A stretch of 64,000 bases of DNA from Pantoea nemavictus (GTDB taxonomy: Bacteria; Pseudomonadota; Gammaproteobacteria; Enterobacterales; Enterobacteriaceae): the NCBI RefSeq assembly GCF_037479095.1, contig NZ_JBBGZW010000001.1:310001-374000 (forward strand), given 5' to 3'. This document shows, in pieces, positions 8,550-17,571 of the stretch; the stretch's first letter is position 1, and every line of letters begins with the position of its first letter. A program made the position numbers and the translations under genes. The notes beneath the pieces were generated by a model. It made no database searches. It was not told where the DNA came from and saw only the letters and a list, made by a program, of their open reading frames with translations.

Positions 8550-9302
8550 TTATTGGTTAAGAAACTTGTCGAGAAATTGCCGGGTACGGGCCTGCTGCGG
8601 ATTGCTGAACAGCGCCTGCGCCGCGCCCTGCTCCACGATGCGTCCCTGATCCATAAAAATGGCGCGATCGGCGACGTCACGCGCAAAGCTCATCTCATGG
8701 GTAACGATCACCATGGTGCGTTTCTCCTGCGCCAGCGCGCGGATGGTGTTGAGTACTTCGCCCACCAGCTCAGGATCGAGCGCCGAGGTCGGTTCATCGA
8801 ACAGGATCACCTCGGGACGCATCGCCAGCGCGCGCGCAATCGCTACGCGCTGCTGCTGTCCGCCGGAGAGACGACGCGGGAAACTCTGCTCCTTGCCGTG
8901 CAAACCGACCTTTTCCAGCAAACTGCGCGCACGTGCGATGGCTTCCGCCTTCGGCTCGCCCTTGACGATCACCGGCCCTTCAATAATGTTCTCCAGTACC
9001 GAACGGTGCGGGAACAGATTGAAGTTCTGGAAGACAAATCCCACCTGCTGACGCAACTGACGCACCAGCTGCTTCTGCTTATTGAGGCCGAGCGCCGCAT
9101 CGATAGCGATATCACCCACTTTGATGCGCCCACTTTCCGGCACTTCCAGCAGATTAATACTGCGCAGCAGCGTGGTTTTACCGGAACCGCTCGGCCCAAT
9201 AATCGCCACCACTTCGCCAGGTGCCACGTCGAGGTCGATGCCGTGCAGCACTGTCTGGCCGTTAAACTGTTTCACCAGCTGACGGACTTCAATTGCACTC
9301 AT
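8550..9302 (-). CDS. tcyN: L-cystine ABC transporter ATPase TcyN
   Basis: A 250-residue ATP-binding subunit (formerly YecC) of the cystine importer. Walker A GPSGSGKTT, signature LSGGQQQR, Walker B VILFDEPTSALD and the switch His in VIVTHE are all present. It works with the TcyL permease and the TcyJ periplasmic binding protein. Its ATG overlaps the tcyL stop by 4 bases, so it is translationally coupled as the last gene of the tcyJLN operon. Very close to E. coli in length and sequence. Confidence 0.96.
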   Translation of the reverse strand: MSAIEVRQLVKQFNGQTVLHGIDLDVAPGEVVAIIGPSGSGKTTLLRSINLLEVPESGRIKVGDIAIDAALGLNKQKQLVRQLRQQVGFVFQNFNLFPHRSVLENIIEGPVIVKGEPKAEAIARARSLLEKVGLHGKEQSFPRRLSGGQQQRVAIARALAMRPEVILFDEPTSALDPELVGEVLNTIRALAQEKRTMVIVTHEMSFARDVADRAIFMDQGRIVEQGAAQALFSNPQQARTRQFLDKFLNQ

Positions 9303-9967
9303 TTGCCCTCCTGATCCTGACGATTTACATGCGCTTCAAGCCGGTTTTGCAACGCCGACAGCACGGTGGCCATCACCCAGTAGATCAGCGATGCCGCCAG
9401 ATACATGGTGAACACTTCCAGCGTACGTGAGGTGATTAACTGCGCCTGACGGAACAGCTCCGGCACCTGAATGGTGGCGGCCAGCGAGGTATCTTTCACC
9501 AGGCTGATAAAGCTGTTGCCCAGCGGCGGCAGCGCGGTGCGCGCGGCCTGTGGCAGGATCACGCGACGCAGCGTTTGCCACGGCGTCATGCCGATGCTGG
9601 CAGCGGCTTCCCACTGTCCACGCTCAATGGCGGCAATCGCGCCACGCAGTGATTCAGAGGCATAGGCGGCGGTATTCAGCGACAGACCAATCATCGCCGA
9701 CGGAATCGGATCCAGCTCAATGCCGAACTGCGGCAGACCGTAATAGATCATAAACAGCTGGGCGATCAGCGGCGTACCGCGAAATATCGACACGTAGATA
9801 CGCGCCAGCCAGTTAATCGGCCAGAAGTGCGACAGGCGCATCAGCGCCAGCACGAAGCCGAGTATCAGGCCGAAGAACATGCCGCCGATACTCAGCTGCA
9901 GCGTGAACAGCGCGCCTTTGAGTAAAAATGGTGCTGAATCCAGCACCAGTTGTAAGCTTTCCTGCAT
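9299..9967 (-). CDS. tcyL: L-cystine ABC transporter permease TcyL
   Basis: A 222-residue inner-membrane permease (formerly YecS) of the polar amino acid HisM family, with about five membrane segments. It carries the cytoplasmic EAA loop (GQWEAAASIGMTPWQTLRRV), which docks the ATPase. Its ATG overlaps the tcyJ stop in a TAATG junction, and it overlaps tcyN by 4 bases, indicating tight translational coupling of the three transporter genes. Confidence 0.96.
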   Translation of the reverse strand: MQESLQLVLDSAPFLLKGALFTLQLSIGGMFFGLILGFVLALMRLSHFWPINWLARIYVSIFRGTPLIAQLFMIYYGLPQFGIELDPIPSAMIGLSLNTAAYASESLRGAIAAIERGQWEAAASIGMTPWQTLRRVILPQAARTALPPLGNSFISLVKDTSLAATIQVPELFRQAQLITSRTLEVFTMYLAASLIYWVMATVLSALQNRLEAHVNRQDQEGK

Positions 9968-10767
9968 TATTTAGTGACGTCCGCGCCGAACCATTTTTCA
10001 GACAGTTTGCTCAGGGAGCCATCTTTCTGCATATCGGCGATGGCCGCGTCGATGGCTTTCAGCAAGGTGTCGTTGCCTTTACGCAGCGCCACGCCGGATT
10101 CCAAACGGGAGAATGCCGGGCCCGCTACCGCCATGGTATCGCCGGTTTTCTTCACCAGATCCAGCGCCGCTAAGCGATCCACCAGAATGGCATCAATACG
10201 TTTAGAACGCAGATCCTGATATTTGGTTGGGTCGTCATCATAGGTGCGGATATCCACGCCTTTAACGTTGTCACGCAGCCACTGCTCGTAGTTGGAACCG
10301 AGGCCGACGCCGACTTTCTTGCCTGACAGATCCTCCGGCTTGGTGATGCCCGCCGCGTTTTGCTTCAGCGTCAGCGCCTGCACGCCAGAAATGGTGTACG
10401 GCGTGGAGAAGTCATACTTCTTCTGACGTTCAGCGGAGATGGTCACCTGATTGATCACCACATCGATACGCTTAGAGTCCAGCGACGCCAGCATGCCGTC
10501 CCATTTGGTCGGACGCAGATCGGCTTTCACGCCGAGGTGCTTTGCCAGCTCCTGTGCGAACTCAACTTCAAAGCCGGTCAGCTGGCCTTTTTCATCCTGG
10601 AAGCTGAACGGCGGATAGGTGCCTTCCAGCCCGACGCGCAGCTCACCTTTGCTCTTTACCTGCGCCAGCAGATCGTCTGCGGCGAAAGATTTCACGTTGA
10701 CGCCCGCGACCAGCGCGACCGCCATCATTCCCATCACCATCTGGCGACGAATCGGAGAGAAAGTCAT
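9967..10767 (-). CDS. tcyJ: Periplasmic L-cystine-binding protein TcyJ (FliY)
   Basis: A 266-residue solute-binding protein of family 3 with a signal peptide ending near VKSFA-AD. Characteristic segments are GLEGTYPPFSFQ, FEVEFAQELAKHLGV, RIDVVINQVTIS and YDDDPTKYQDLR. It delivers cystine and related diaminodicarboxylates to TcyL/TcyN. The start at 10767 gives exactly the E. coli length and follows GGGG; the longer in-frame extension upstream is judged spurious. The fliY name reflects its place in the fliA-Z-Y region, not a flagellar role. Confidence 0.96.
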   Translation of the reverse strand: MTFSPIRRQMVMGMMAVALVAGVNVKSFAADDLLAQVKSKGELRVGLEGTYPPFSFQDEKGQLTGFEVEFAQELAKHLGVKADLRPTKWDGMLASLDSKRIDVVINQVTISAERQKKYDFSTPYTISGVQALTLKQNAAGITKPEDLSGKKVGVGLGSNYEQWLRDNVKGVDIRTYDDDPTKYQDLRSKRIDAILVDRLAALDLVKKTGDTMAVAGPAFSRLESGVALRKGNDTLLKAIDAAIADMQKDGSLSKLSEKWFGADVTK

Positions 10768-10860
10768 GTTTACCCCATTTATTGTGATGTGTTGTGTGCT
10801 TATTTTGCTGCGCATAGATGCGCGCCTTACGACTACCATGATTCAATCACCGCACATTCC

Positions 10861-10900
10861 GTAGCGGCGCGATTTATCGCGCAATAAATTGCGCCGCTAC
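10861..10900. repeat. Intact composite palindrome, GTAGCGGCGC type
   Basis: Two inverted units face each other: GTAGCGGCGCGATTTATCGC followed by GCAATAAATTGCGCCGCTAC, with terminal arms GTAGCGGCGC / GCGCCGCTAC. It is the undisrupted counterpart of the site occupied by the IS110 element, and it carries TTGCGCCGCTACGA at 10889-10902, which fits both guide segments of that element's candidate bridge RNA. Confidence 0.8.
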
Positions 10901-10983
10901 GATACGAGGATGCTGTGATATTGCCACTCATGGCGGCCGTTTGTTAATAACCGCCGGATTATAAACCGTTTTTAAAATCTTTC

Positions 10984-11982
10984 TCAGACCGAAGGGTGAT
11001 AAGCAAATAACGCAGGCGATCCGCCGGTATGCACAAACAGCAGCGGCCCTTCGCGACGGAAGCGGTTTTGCGCAATACCATCTATTAATCCCGCCATCGC
11101 TTTGCCGGTGTACACCGGATCGAGCATGATGCCCTCCAGACGCGCCAGCAGCTTCACCGCCGCCATTCCTTCATCGTTAGGCTCGCCATAGCGCGGCGCG
11201 AAGTAGTCATCCCACAAGGTAATCGGCGCTTTAGCCTGCACTTCCAGCTGTTCAGCCAGCGCGCTGCGGATGCGCTCAACCACCGGCAGCTGCGCGGCGA
11301 CTTTACGTGAAACGGTAACGCCCACCAGCTCGGTTTCCGGCAGCAGCTGCTCCAGACCAATCGCCAGGCCAGCGTGCGTGCCCGCGCTGCCGGACGCCAC
11401 CACCACCGCGGCGAAATCTACTACGCCTTCGCTCTGATGGGCGATCTCCTGCGCGCACTCGACGTAGCCAAGCGCACCCAGCGCATTAGAGCCGCCGACC
11501 GGCACAATATAGGGGCGGAACCCTTGCGCTTCGAGCTGTTCGGCCTGAGCGGCCAGTTGTTCGGTGGGATTGTGCAGCGCATCGACCATGACGATTTCCA
11601 CGTCCATCAGATCGAGCAGCAGGCGGTTGCCGTTGCTGAGGTAGTTTTCAGAGGTGGTGCCAATCGGGTTTTCCAGCAGTGCCACGCACTTCAGGCCGAG
11701 ACGCGCCGCCACCGCTGCGGTTTGCCGCACATGGTTGGATTGGATCGCGCCCGCCGTCAGCAGCACATCCGCGCCTTCGCGCAGCGCATCGGCCGCCAGG
11801 AATTCGAGTTTACGCAGCTTGTTACCGCCCAGCGCTACCGGCGTGAAGTCATCGCGCTTAATAAAGATATCGCGACCCAGATAATCAGAAAGCCGGGGCA
11901 AATGCTCAAGCGGCGTGGGTGCACCGAGTAATTCAAGACGGGGGAACTGGTGCAGAAGATGTAAGGACAATGCAGCCTCCAT
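10984..11982 (-). CDS. dcyD: D-cysteine desulfhydrase DcyD
   Basis: A 332-residue PLP enzyme of the ACC-deaminase/tryptophan synthase beta fold. It breaks D-cysteine into pyruvate, sulfide and ammonia. The PLP lysine lies in [10 protein letters not shown], the phosphate-binding loop in [10 protein letters not shown], and [14 protein letters not shown] is conserved. It sits between fliZ and the cystine importer genes, all in the same orientation, as in E. coli. That linkage suggests imported cystine analogues and D-cysteine are handled together as a sulfur source or for detoxification. Confidence 0.96.
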   Translation of the reverse strand: MEAALSLHLLHQFPRLELLGAPTPLEHLPRLSDYLGRDIFIKRDDFTPVALGGNKLRKLEFLAADALREGADVLLTAGAIQSNHVRQTAAVAARLGLKCVALLENPIGTTSENYLSNGNRLLLDLMDVEIVMVDALHNPTEQLAAQAEQLEAQGFRPYIVPVGGSNALGALGYVECAQEIAHQSEGVVDFAAVVVASGSAGTHAGLAIGLEQLLPETELVGVTVSRKVAAQLPVVERIRSALAEQLEVQAKAPITLWDDYFAPRYGEPNDEGMAAVKLLARLEGIMLDPVYTGKAMAGLIDGIAQNRFRREGPLLFVHTGGSPALFAYHPSV

Positions 11983-12101
11983 TCGGGCAATGTGCAGTTA
12001 TCCATACAGTGTTGCAGAAGATGAGAAAAGTCGCACCCGGAATTCAACGTGTGCTGCCCTTGTTGCTGTCATGCTCGACAACAACAAGGGTGGGATCACC
12101 C

Positions 12102-12605
12102 TCAGCCCTGCTGCCAGCCTAAAAACTGGTCATATTTACGCAGTGCAATGCGGTAGTTATTGTTACCCGCATCGGGCAAATCGTTCTCCAGACACTCATG
12201 CCAGCTGTTTCCGCGCAAACGATCTGCCGGGAAGTTTTTCGCCTTCAGCATGTCATCAAGCCGACGCAAACGCACCACATACTCACGTATGGTACTGTGG
12301 CTCATCTCGGTCTGCTCAAACAGGTATTGCTTAAACGCCATAATGTCGAAGTAATTCGGATGGGTATTACAAAAAATATCGCTGCAGAAACGACACAACG
12401 CGGTCAATTCTGGCTGGAGTTTCATCCACACCTGATCGTCAATCATTTGGTCCATGCGTGCGATGGCCTCTTTATTGATGATCTGGCCGCGAAAGACTAA
12501 CGCCATACGATCTAAAACTTTGCCACAGTGTGAACAATTGCTTTGGCTGTGCTTATAGTCTTTAAGATAGCGACTTAAAGGTCTGGCTTTAACTTTGGCT
12601 CCCAT
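12102..12605 (-). CDS. fliZ: FliZ flagellar/sigma-S regulator
   Basis: A 167-residue DNA-binding protein with the conserved RPLSRYLKDYKHSQ start, a Cys-rich stretch (CSHCGKVL, CRFCSDIFC) and the integrase-like EYVVRLRRLDDML and NNYRIALRKYDQFL blocks. FliZ antagonises sigma-S-dependent promoters and supports flagellar class 2 expression. It lies 51 bases after fliA and is about 16 residues shorter at the C-terminus than the E. coli protein. Expected to be co-transcribed with fliA. Confidence 0.94.
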   Translation of the reverse strand: MGAKVKARPLSRYLKDYKHSQSNCSHCGKVLDRMALVFRGQIINKEAIARMDQMIDDQVWMKLQPELTALCRFCSDIFCNTHPNYFDIMAFKQYLFEQTEMSHSTIREYVVRLRRLDDMLKAKNFPADRLRGNSWHECLENDLPDAGNNNYRIALRKYDQFLGWQQG

Positions 12606-12656
12606 TGCTGAGTCCCCGGTTTTATTGTTTTTTTCGATCGCCAGGAACTGAGTCTG

Positions 12657-13379
12657 TTAGCGCGCCCCCGATAATCGGGCACGCAGGCGTTTGATCGCCT
12701 GACTGTGCAGTTGACTGACGCGGGATTCCCCCACTTCCAGCACCGCGCCAATCTCCTTCAGGTTCAGTTCTTCCTGGTAGTACAGTGTGAGCACGAGTTT
12801 TTCACGTTCAGGCAACGCCTCAATCGCTTCAATCACGCGGTCACGTAGGTTTCCTTCCAATAACTGATGAAGCGGGTTGGCTTCCTCGTGCCCCTCCGTC
12901 ACCAGCTCCGCACTGTCGCCGTGTTCTTCCCGATACTCGTCGTAAGAGAAGAGTTGGCTGTTGTTGGTATCGAGCAGAATCTGCCGATACTCCTCCAGCG
13001 AAACATTCAGTCGCTCAGCCACTTCCTGCTCAGTAGCCGAGCGCCCCAACGCTTGTTCTACCTGATGCATGGCCCCAGCGACTTCGCGCGCATTTCTGCG
13101 CACGCTGCGTGGCGCCCAGTCGCGACTGCGCAGCTCATCCAGCATTGCGCCCCGGATACGCTGCACGGCGTAGGTGGTAAAGGCGGTGCCCTGCAGCGCA
13201 TCGTAGCGCTCCACGGCATTTAATAAGCCAATGCCACCGGCCTGCAGCAGATCGTCAAGCTCAACGCTGGCTGGCAAACGTACCTGCAAGCGCAGCGCTT
13301 CATGCCGCACCAGAGGAACGTAGCGCTGCCAGAGCGAATGTTTATCCATCACGCCATCGGCGGTATAGAGATCGTTCAC
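12657..13379 (-). CDS. fliA: Flagellar sigma factor FliA (sigma-28)
   Basis: A 240-residue sigma-70 family factor. Region 2 reads VELDDLLQAGGIGLLNAVERYD, region 3 VAERLNVSLEEY, and region 4 LPEREKLVLTLYYQEELNLKEIG with the HTH VGESRVSQLHSQAIKRL. It directs transcription of late flagellar, flagellin and chemotaxis genes once FlgM is exported. A FliA-type promoter lies directly upstream, pointing to autoregulation. Near-identical in length to E. coli FliA (239). Confidence 0.97.
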   Translation of the reverse strand: MNDLYTADGVMDKHSLWQRYVPLVRHEALRLQVRLPASVELDDLLQAGGIGLLNAVERYDALQGTAFTTYAVQRIRGAMLDELRSRDWAPRSVRRNAREVAGAMHQVEQALGRSATEQEVAERLNVSLEEYRQILLDTNNSQLFSYDEYREEHGDSAELVTEGHEEANPLHQLLEGNLRDRVIEAIEALPEREKLVLTLYYQEELNLKEIGAVLEVGESRVSQLHSQAIKRLRARLSGAR

Positions 13380-13403
13380 GTTGACTACCCTGCGTTAATA
13401 AAG

Positions 13404-13430
13404 TTATCGGCATGATTATCCAATTCTGTA
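13404..13430 (-). promoter_or_regulatory. Sigma-28 promoter of fliA
   Basis: On the minus strand the sequence reads TACA, 15 bases, GCCGATAA: a perfect -10 element with near-consensus -35. It ends 25 bases before the fliA start codon. Confidence 0.75.
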
Positions 13431-13522
13431 GGGGTTTTGATTGGCAGAATAGGCGGGCAAAAGCGAGGTTATTTCAAATTTGTTATGGATGGCGGTGGAT
13501 CGCACCGCCGTCCGCGCAGCGA

Positions 13523-14497
13523 CTAGCGCAAGTTACGCAGGCGCTCCCGCGTGCCAGGCGGCACCGCATCCCATAATGCGCAAACTTTGCCCTCAAGTGC
13601 CTGATAAAAAGGCGTAATCAACGCTTCAGTTTCCAGCGCCGGATTAAACAGCACCTGACCGGTTTCGGCGTTGATGCTTATCATTTTGTTGATAAACAGC
13701 CGCTGCAGATCGCTGCGCAGGAACAAACCGTTATCGGCGCTGTTATCGGCCAGAAACCCCTCTTCATTCTCCTGCGTGTCGATGTAACAGGCTTCCACCC
13801 ACGGCCAGCTGTGCCGCTCGGTTAGCTGCGTACCGGTAATGATGCAGGCGCCATAGCGCGCTTTCACCGCCGAGGTGAACTCCGCCTGGCTGGTGCGCTG
13901 CAACACTTTGGCTTTCACCCGTCGCCCCACTTCGGTGCCGGGCATCACGCCGCTCGGCACTTTATATTGCGGCGTGCTCAGTACCACGAGGAATTGGATC
14001 TTGCGCGACAGCGGGAAGCAGGGATGTGCCTGCGCATCAAACAGCTGCCAATACTCCTCCTCTTCGGTTTGACGCATCAACACCAGCTTGTAGCCGCGAC
14101 TGTTCAACAGATTCTGCGCCGCCGCCGAATTGGGATCGAGCATGGCAAACACCTGGGTTTCCCCCACCACTTTCCAGCGCCCTTCTTTGCGCGCTGCATC
14201 GTCACGACGGAAATAGAGAAACGCCTGCTGATTTTTCAAATAGTGTTCAAAGCGGCGCAGATAGTTTTTGCGCTCGTTATCGTCCGAGACAAACAGCAGA
14301 TCCTCAATCGGACTGTTGATCTCCTCTTGCGCAAACAACGCGCGGATCACCAAATTGCGAAAGCTGGTCGACGGGCTCAGCAACCCGCGGGCGGTAAGCT
14401 CTTTCTCGTCAGGATGCTGCTGCGTGTAGCGCAGGGCAATCTCTTCGAAGGTCAGTAGCTCACCCGGTAACAAGTCATAATTGAAGCGCATAGACAC
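13523..14497 (-). CDS. Unknown protein with degenerate HNH_2-like domain
   Basis: A 324-residue protein of unknown function. The C-terminal part follows the HNH_2 endonuclease pattern: RYGACIITGTQL (214-225), VEACYI (234-239), then DNGLFLRSDLQRLFINKMIS (255-274). In active relatives these read EAAHI and LRADLHRLFD; here the metal-binding histidines are replaced by Tyr238 and Gln265 and the following Asp is lost, so nuclease activity is unlikely. The N-terminal 160 residues, starting FNYDLLPGELLTFEEIAL, are not recognised. A sigma-28 promoter lies 52 bases upstream, so it should be expressed with late flagellar genes. The HNH reading is a pattern judgement without a profile search. Confidence 0.7.
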   Translation of the reverse strand: MSMRFNYDLLPGELLTFEEIALRYTQQHPDEKELTARGLLSPSTSFRNLVIRALFAQEEINSPIEDLLFVSDDNERKNYLRRFEHYLKNQQAFLYFRRDDAARKEGRWKVVGETQVFAMLDPNSAAAQNLLNSRGYKLVLMRQTEEEEYWQLFDAQAHPCFPLSRKIQFLVVLSTPQYKVPSGVMPGTEVGRRVKAKVLQRTSQAEFTSAVKARYGACIITGTQLTERHSWPWVEACYIDTQENEEGFLADNSADNGLFLRSDLQRLFINKMISINAETGQVLFNPALETEALITPFYQALEGKVCALWDAVPPGTRERLRNLR

Positions 14498-14548
14498 CCC
14501 AGAAACGGAAAAATGTGGTTCAAAAAATGGGAATGATTCTGAAGGGAG

Positions 14549-14575
14549 TTATCGGCAATTGGCGGGCGGACTGTA
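14549..14575 (-). promoter_or_regulatory. Sigma-28 promoter of the degenerate-HNH gene
   Basis: Minus strand reads TACA, 15 bases, GCCGATAA, the same -35 and -10 as at fliA. The -10 ends 52 bases before the ATG at 14497 with no gene between. Confidence 0.75.
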
Positions 14576-14670
14576 ACAGGTTGGTTACTTTTCTCAGGAT
14601 GTAGGGTATGCGCTAAAATCGTCCTTTGCCCCACACATCAATTTGCTTTAGGTCAGCAGGATTAACGGAC

Positions 14671-14698
14671 AAAAAAGCCCCGGCGGAAAACCGGGGCG
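14671..14698 (-). terminator. Intrinsic terminator after uhpT
   Basis: GCCCCGG / CCGGGGC stem followed on the minus strand by TTTTTT, starting a few bases past the uhpT stop codon. Confidence 0.85.
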
Positions 14699-14703
14699 CA
14701 CCA

Positions 14704-16095
14704 TTACGCTGCTTTTAACCGCTGCAGGCGCTTCTCACGGCGAATCTTACGCTCTTCAAACACTGCCACCAGCGCCATCAGGGCGATACAGCCGATCGCT
14801 GCCGCATCCAGCGCCGCAAAAGTCCCGGCCCATCCGGTTAAGCCAAAGATTGGCGTGCCGTCGGCGATCATCCCCAAGCCTAACTTCGCGAAGCTGTCAC
14901 CGATCAGGTAAGCAAAGGTGCCTTTAATACCATCGGCGGCACCGATGGCTTTTTTCGGTACAAAGCCGACGGCAGCGACACCAATAAGCAGTTGCGGACC
15001 AAACACCAGGAAGCCCAATGCAAACAGCGAGGCCAGATAAACGTATTGATTGCTGGCATGTTGATAGACACCGAGCGTGGCAATAATCAACGCCAACGCC
15101 ACACATGCCACCAGCGCACGACGACCATTCGCCAGATCCGATAACCAGCCCCACAGCAGCGTGCCGACTAACGCGCCGACTTCAAACAGCGTGAAGCCCT
15201 GAATCGCCACCTCTTTCGACAGTTTTAACTCCTGATAGGCATATACCGTCGACCACTGATCGATACCAATACGCACCACATACAGGAAGATGTTGGCGAA
15301 ACACAGCAGCCAAATCACTTTGTTTTTCAGCACGTACTCGACAAAGATCTGCCACTTGGTCATCGCCTGATCTTCAGTTTCTTTGTCCTCCTCGCTGATC
15401 TCTTCACCAAACAGCTCTTCGGCTTTGCCCAAACCGTAAGATTCAGGTGAATCGCTGCCGTAGCGCAGACCGATAAAGCCGACGACCAGGGCGATCAGTG
15501 ACGGAAACACAAACATGCCGACCACATGCCCATCGAACAGGTAATTGGCACCAAACAGCGCCACACCGGCTGCACCCGCGCCGCCGAGGTTATGCGAAAT
15601 ATTCCACATGCCCAGATAGCTGCCGCGTTTGCGGCGCGGCGTCCATTTGGTGATGGTGGAGTAGCTACAGGAGCCGCCGGTACTTTGGAAGAAGCCGCTC
15701 AGCGCATAAAACGCAATCATCAGGAACAAACTCACCGAACCCGCGCCCATGCTGGCACTGAAGCCCAGCATACAGATTGCCGAGAGAATCAGCATAAACG
15801 GCAGGAACTGCTTGGTATTTTTGCCATCGGCGTAGTAGGAAACCAGAGTTTTCCCGACGCCGTAGGTGATGGAGAAGCCGAGCCCAATCATCCCCAACTG
15901 CGTCATGCTCAGTCCGTAGGTGGTGATCATGTCGTTCTGCGCAATGTTGAAGTTTTTGCGGATCAGATACATGGTCAGGTAGCCAATAAAGACCACCAGA
16001 TAGGACTGCATAAAGGGTTTGAACCACATCTTGCGTCGCTCTTCGAGCGACAGATTCAGGGTCGGCTTGCGCACCTGATTTAAGAAAGCCAGCAT
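14704..16095 (-). CDS. uhpT: Hexose-6-phosphate:phosphate antiporter UhpT
   Basis: A 463-residue major facilitator protein with 12 membrane segments, exchanging external sugar phosphates for internal phosphate. It is nearly colinear with E. coli Uhp[44 protein letters not shown] and [12 protein letters not shown]. The ATG at 16095 follows AGGAG and matches the E. coli N-terminus, so the longer in-frame start is rejected. It is the last gene of uhpABC-uhpT and is separated from uhpC by 137 bases, which should hold the UhpA-activated promoter. Confidence 0.97.
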   Translation of the reverse strand: MLAFLNQVRKPTLNLSLEERRKMWFKPFMQSYLVVFIGYLTMYLIRKNFNIAQNDMITTYGLSMTQLGMIGLGFSITYGVGKTLVSYYADGKNTKQFLPFMLILSAICMLGFSASMGAGSVSLFLMIAFYALSGFFQSTGGSCSYSTITKWTPRRKRGSYLGMWNISHNLGGAGAAGVALFGANYLFDGHVVGMFVFPSLIALVVGFIGLRYGSDSPESYGLGKAEELFGEEISEEDKETEDQAMTKWQIFVEYVLKNKVIWLLCFANIFLYVVRIGIDQWSTVYAYQELKLSKEVAIQGFTLFEVGALVGTLLWGWLSDLANGRRALVACVALALIIATLGVYQHASNQYVYLASLFALGFLVFGPQLLIGVAAVGFVPKKAIGAADGIKGTFAYLIGDSFAKLGLGMIADGTPIFGLTGWAGTFAALDAAAIGCIALMALVAVFEERKIRREKRLQRLKAA

Positions 16096-16232
16096 GGAGT
16101 GCTCCTGATTAATGACCTGCGTGATGGCAGGCATTGTAAAAATCAGCAGCGGTTTCGGCCTGAGACAACTGCCCGGCGCAACCGGGAAAATTTCTTAGTT
16201 TTGGCGAGGTAAAGGCAAAAAGCGGGGATGCA

Positions 16233-17564
16233 TCACACTTCCTCGCGCTGGCGCGGCGTTTGCGCATGCAGGAATGGCAACAGCAGCAGGGCCGAAATCC
16301 CCGCCGCACAGGCGATGACCGCGAAAAAGCCGCTCCAGTGCCAAACATCGATCACCCGTGCCAGCGGCCAGCCGGAGAGCGACGCGCCCAGATAGGCAAA
16401 CAGGCCAACAAATCCGGTCGCCGCGCCTGCCGCATCTTTGTGCGAACACTCCGCCGCCGCCATACCGATCAACATTTGGGGGCCGAAGACAAAAAAGCCG
16501 ATGGTAAAGAAACACGCTGCCTGCATCACATAGCTGGCAAACGGCATCAGCCACAGCGATCCCACTGACAGCAAAATACCGGCGGCAAAGATCAGGTTCA
16601 TCGGTCCGCGATTGCCGTTGAACAATTTATCCGAGCCCCATCCCGCCACTAACGCACCGCCGAAGCCGCCGAGTTCAAACATGGTGACCGCCGAATTGGC
16701 CGTCACCAGATTCACGCCCAGCGTCTCGGACATGTAGAGATTGCCCCAGTCATTGATGGCGGCACGCACCACATAAACCAGCACATAACATAGCGATAGC
16801 AGCCAGATGTAAGGGTTGAGCAGCACATATTTAGTGAGGATCTCTTTATGACTCAGCCCCGCGCCCTCTTGCTGCTGGGCGATCTCCAGTGCATCGTGGC
16901 GCCAGTCACCTACCGGCGGTAAACCTACGGTTTGCGGGCGATCGCGCAGGCGCCAGCAGAGAAAAATACCGGCGACGATCGCCAGTCCGCCCGCAATCAT
17001 CATGCCGGCACGCCAGCCATAGTGCAGCGCGGCGCCACCGACGATCATCGGGATAAGCGCACCGCCGACGTTCTGTGCCGTATTCCACAGCGCCCACCAG
17101 CCGCCGCGTTCGGTGCGAGAAAACCAGCTGGTCAGCAGACGTGCACACACCGGCGATCCCCATCCCTGGAAAAACGCATTCAGCACCCATAGCAGCGCGA
17201 ACGCCCACAGCGAAGTGGAGAAGCCAAACAGGATGTTGACCACGCCCGTCGCCATCAGCCCAATGCCCATGAAATAGCGCGCATTGGAGCGGTCGCTGAC
17301 GATGCCAGAGAAAAACTTCGACAGGCCGTAAGTGATGTAAAACAGCGTCGCCAGCAGGCCGATGTCTGTGCGCGTCATCACGCCCGCCGCCAGAATTTCC
17401 GGCGAGGCGGCGTTGAAGCTTTTACGGGTGAAATAGAACAGCGCATAGCCGAGCCAGATTGTGATCATGATATGACGCCGCCAGTAGCGATAGCGCGCAT
17501 CAATGGTCGCGTTATCCTCGATCGGCTGCGCGCTGGCTGGGGCGTTGAGAAATCTGAACATCAT
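16233..17564 (-). CDS. uhpC: Sugar-phosphate sensor UhpC
   Basis: A 443-residue paralogue of UhpT that acts as the glucose-6-phosphate receptor and signals to the kinase UhpB in the inner membrane. Twelve membrane segments, IDARYRYWRRHIMITIWLGY at the N-terminus, and WALWNTAQNVGGALIP and LQ-free KYVLLNPYIWLL segments match E. coli UhpC. It starts 7 bases after uhpB, so the two are co-translated. Confidence 0.96.
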   Translation of the reverse strand: MMFRFLNAPASAQPIEDNATIDARYRYWRRHIMITIWLGYALFYFTRKSFNAASPEILAAGVMTRTDIGLLATLFYITYGLSKFFSGIVSDRSNARYFMGIGLMATGVVNILFGFSTSLWAFALLWVLNAFFQGWGSPVCARLLTSWFSRTERGGWWALWNTAQNVGGALIPMIVGGAALHYGWRAGMMIAGGLAIVAGIFLCWRLRDRPQTVGLPPVGDWRHDALEIAQQQEGAGLSHKEILTKYVLLNPYIWLLSLCYVLVYVVRAAINDWGNLYMSETLGVNLVTANSAVTMFELGGFGGALVAGWGSDKLFNGNRGPMNLIFAAGILLSVGSLWLMPFASYVMQAACFFTIGFFVFGPQMLIGMAAAECSHKDAAGAATGFVGLFAYLGASLSGWPLARVIDVWHWSGFFAVIACAAGISALLLLPFLHAQTPRQREEV

Positions 17565-17571
17565 TTTTGGG

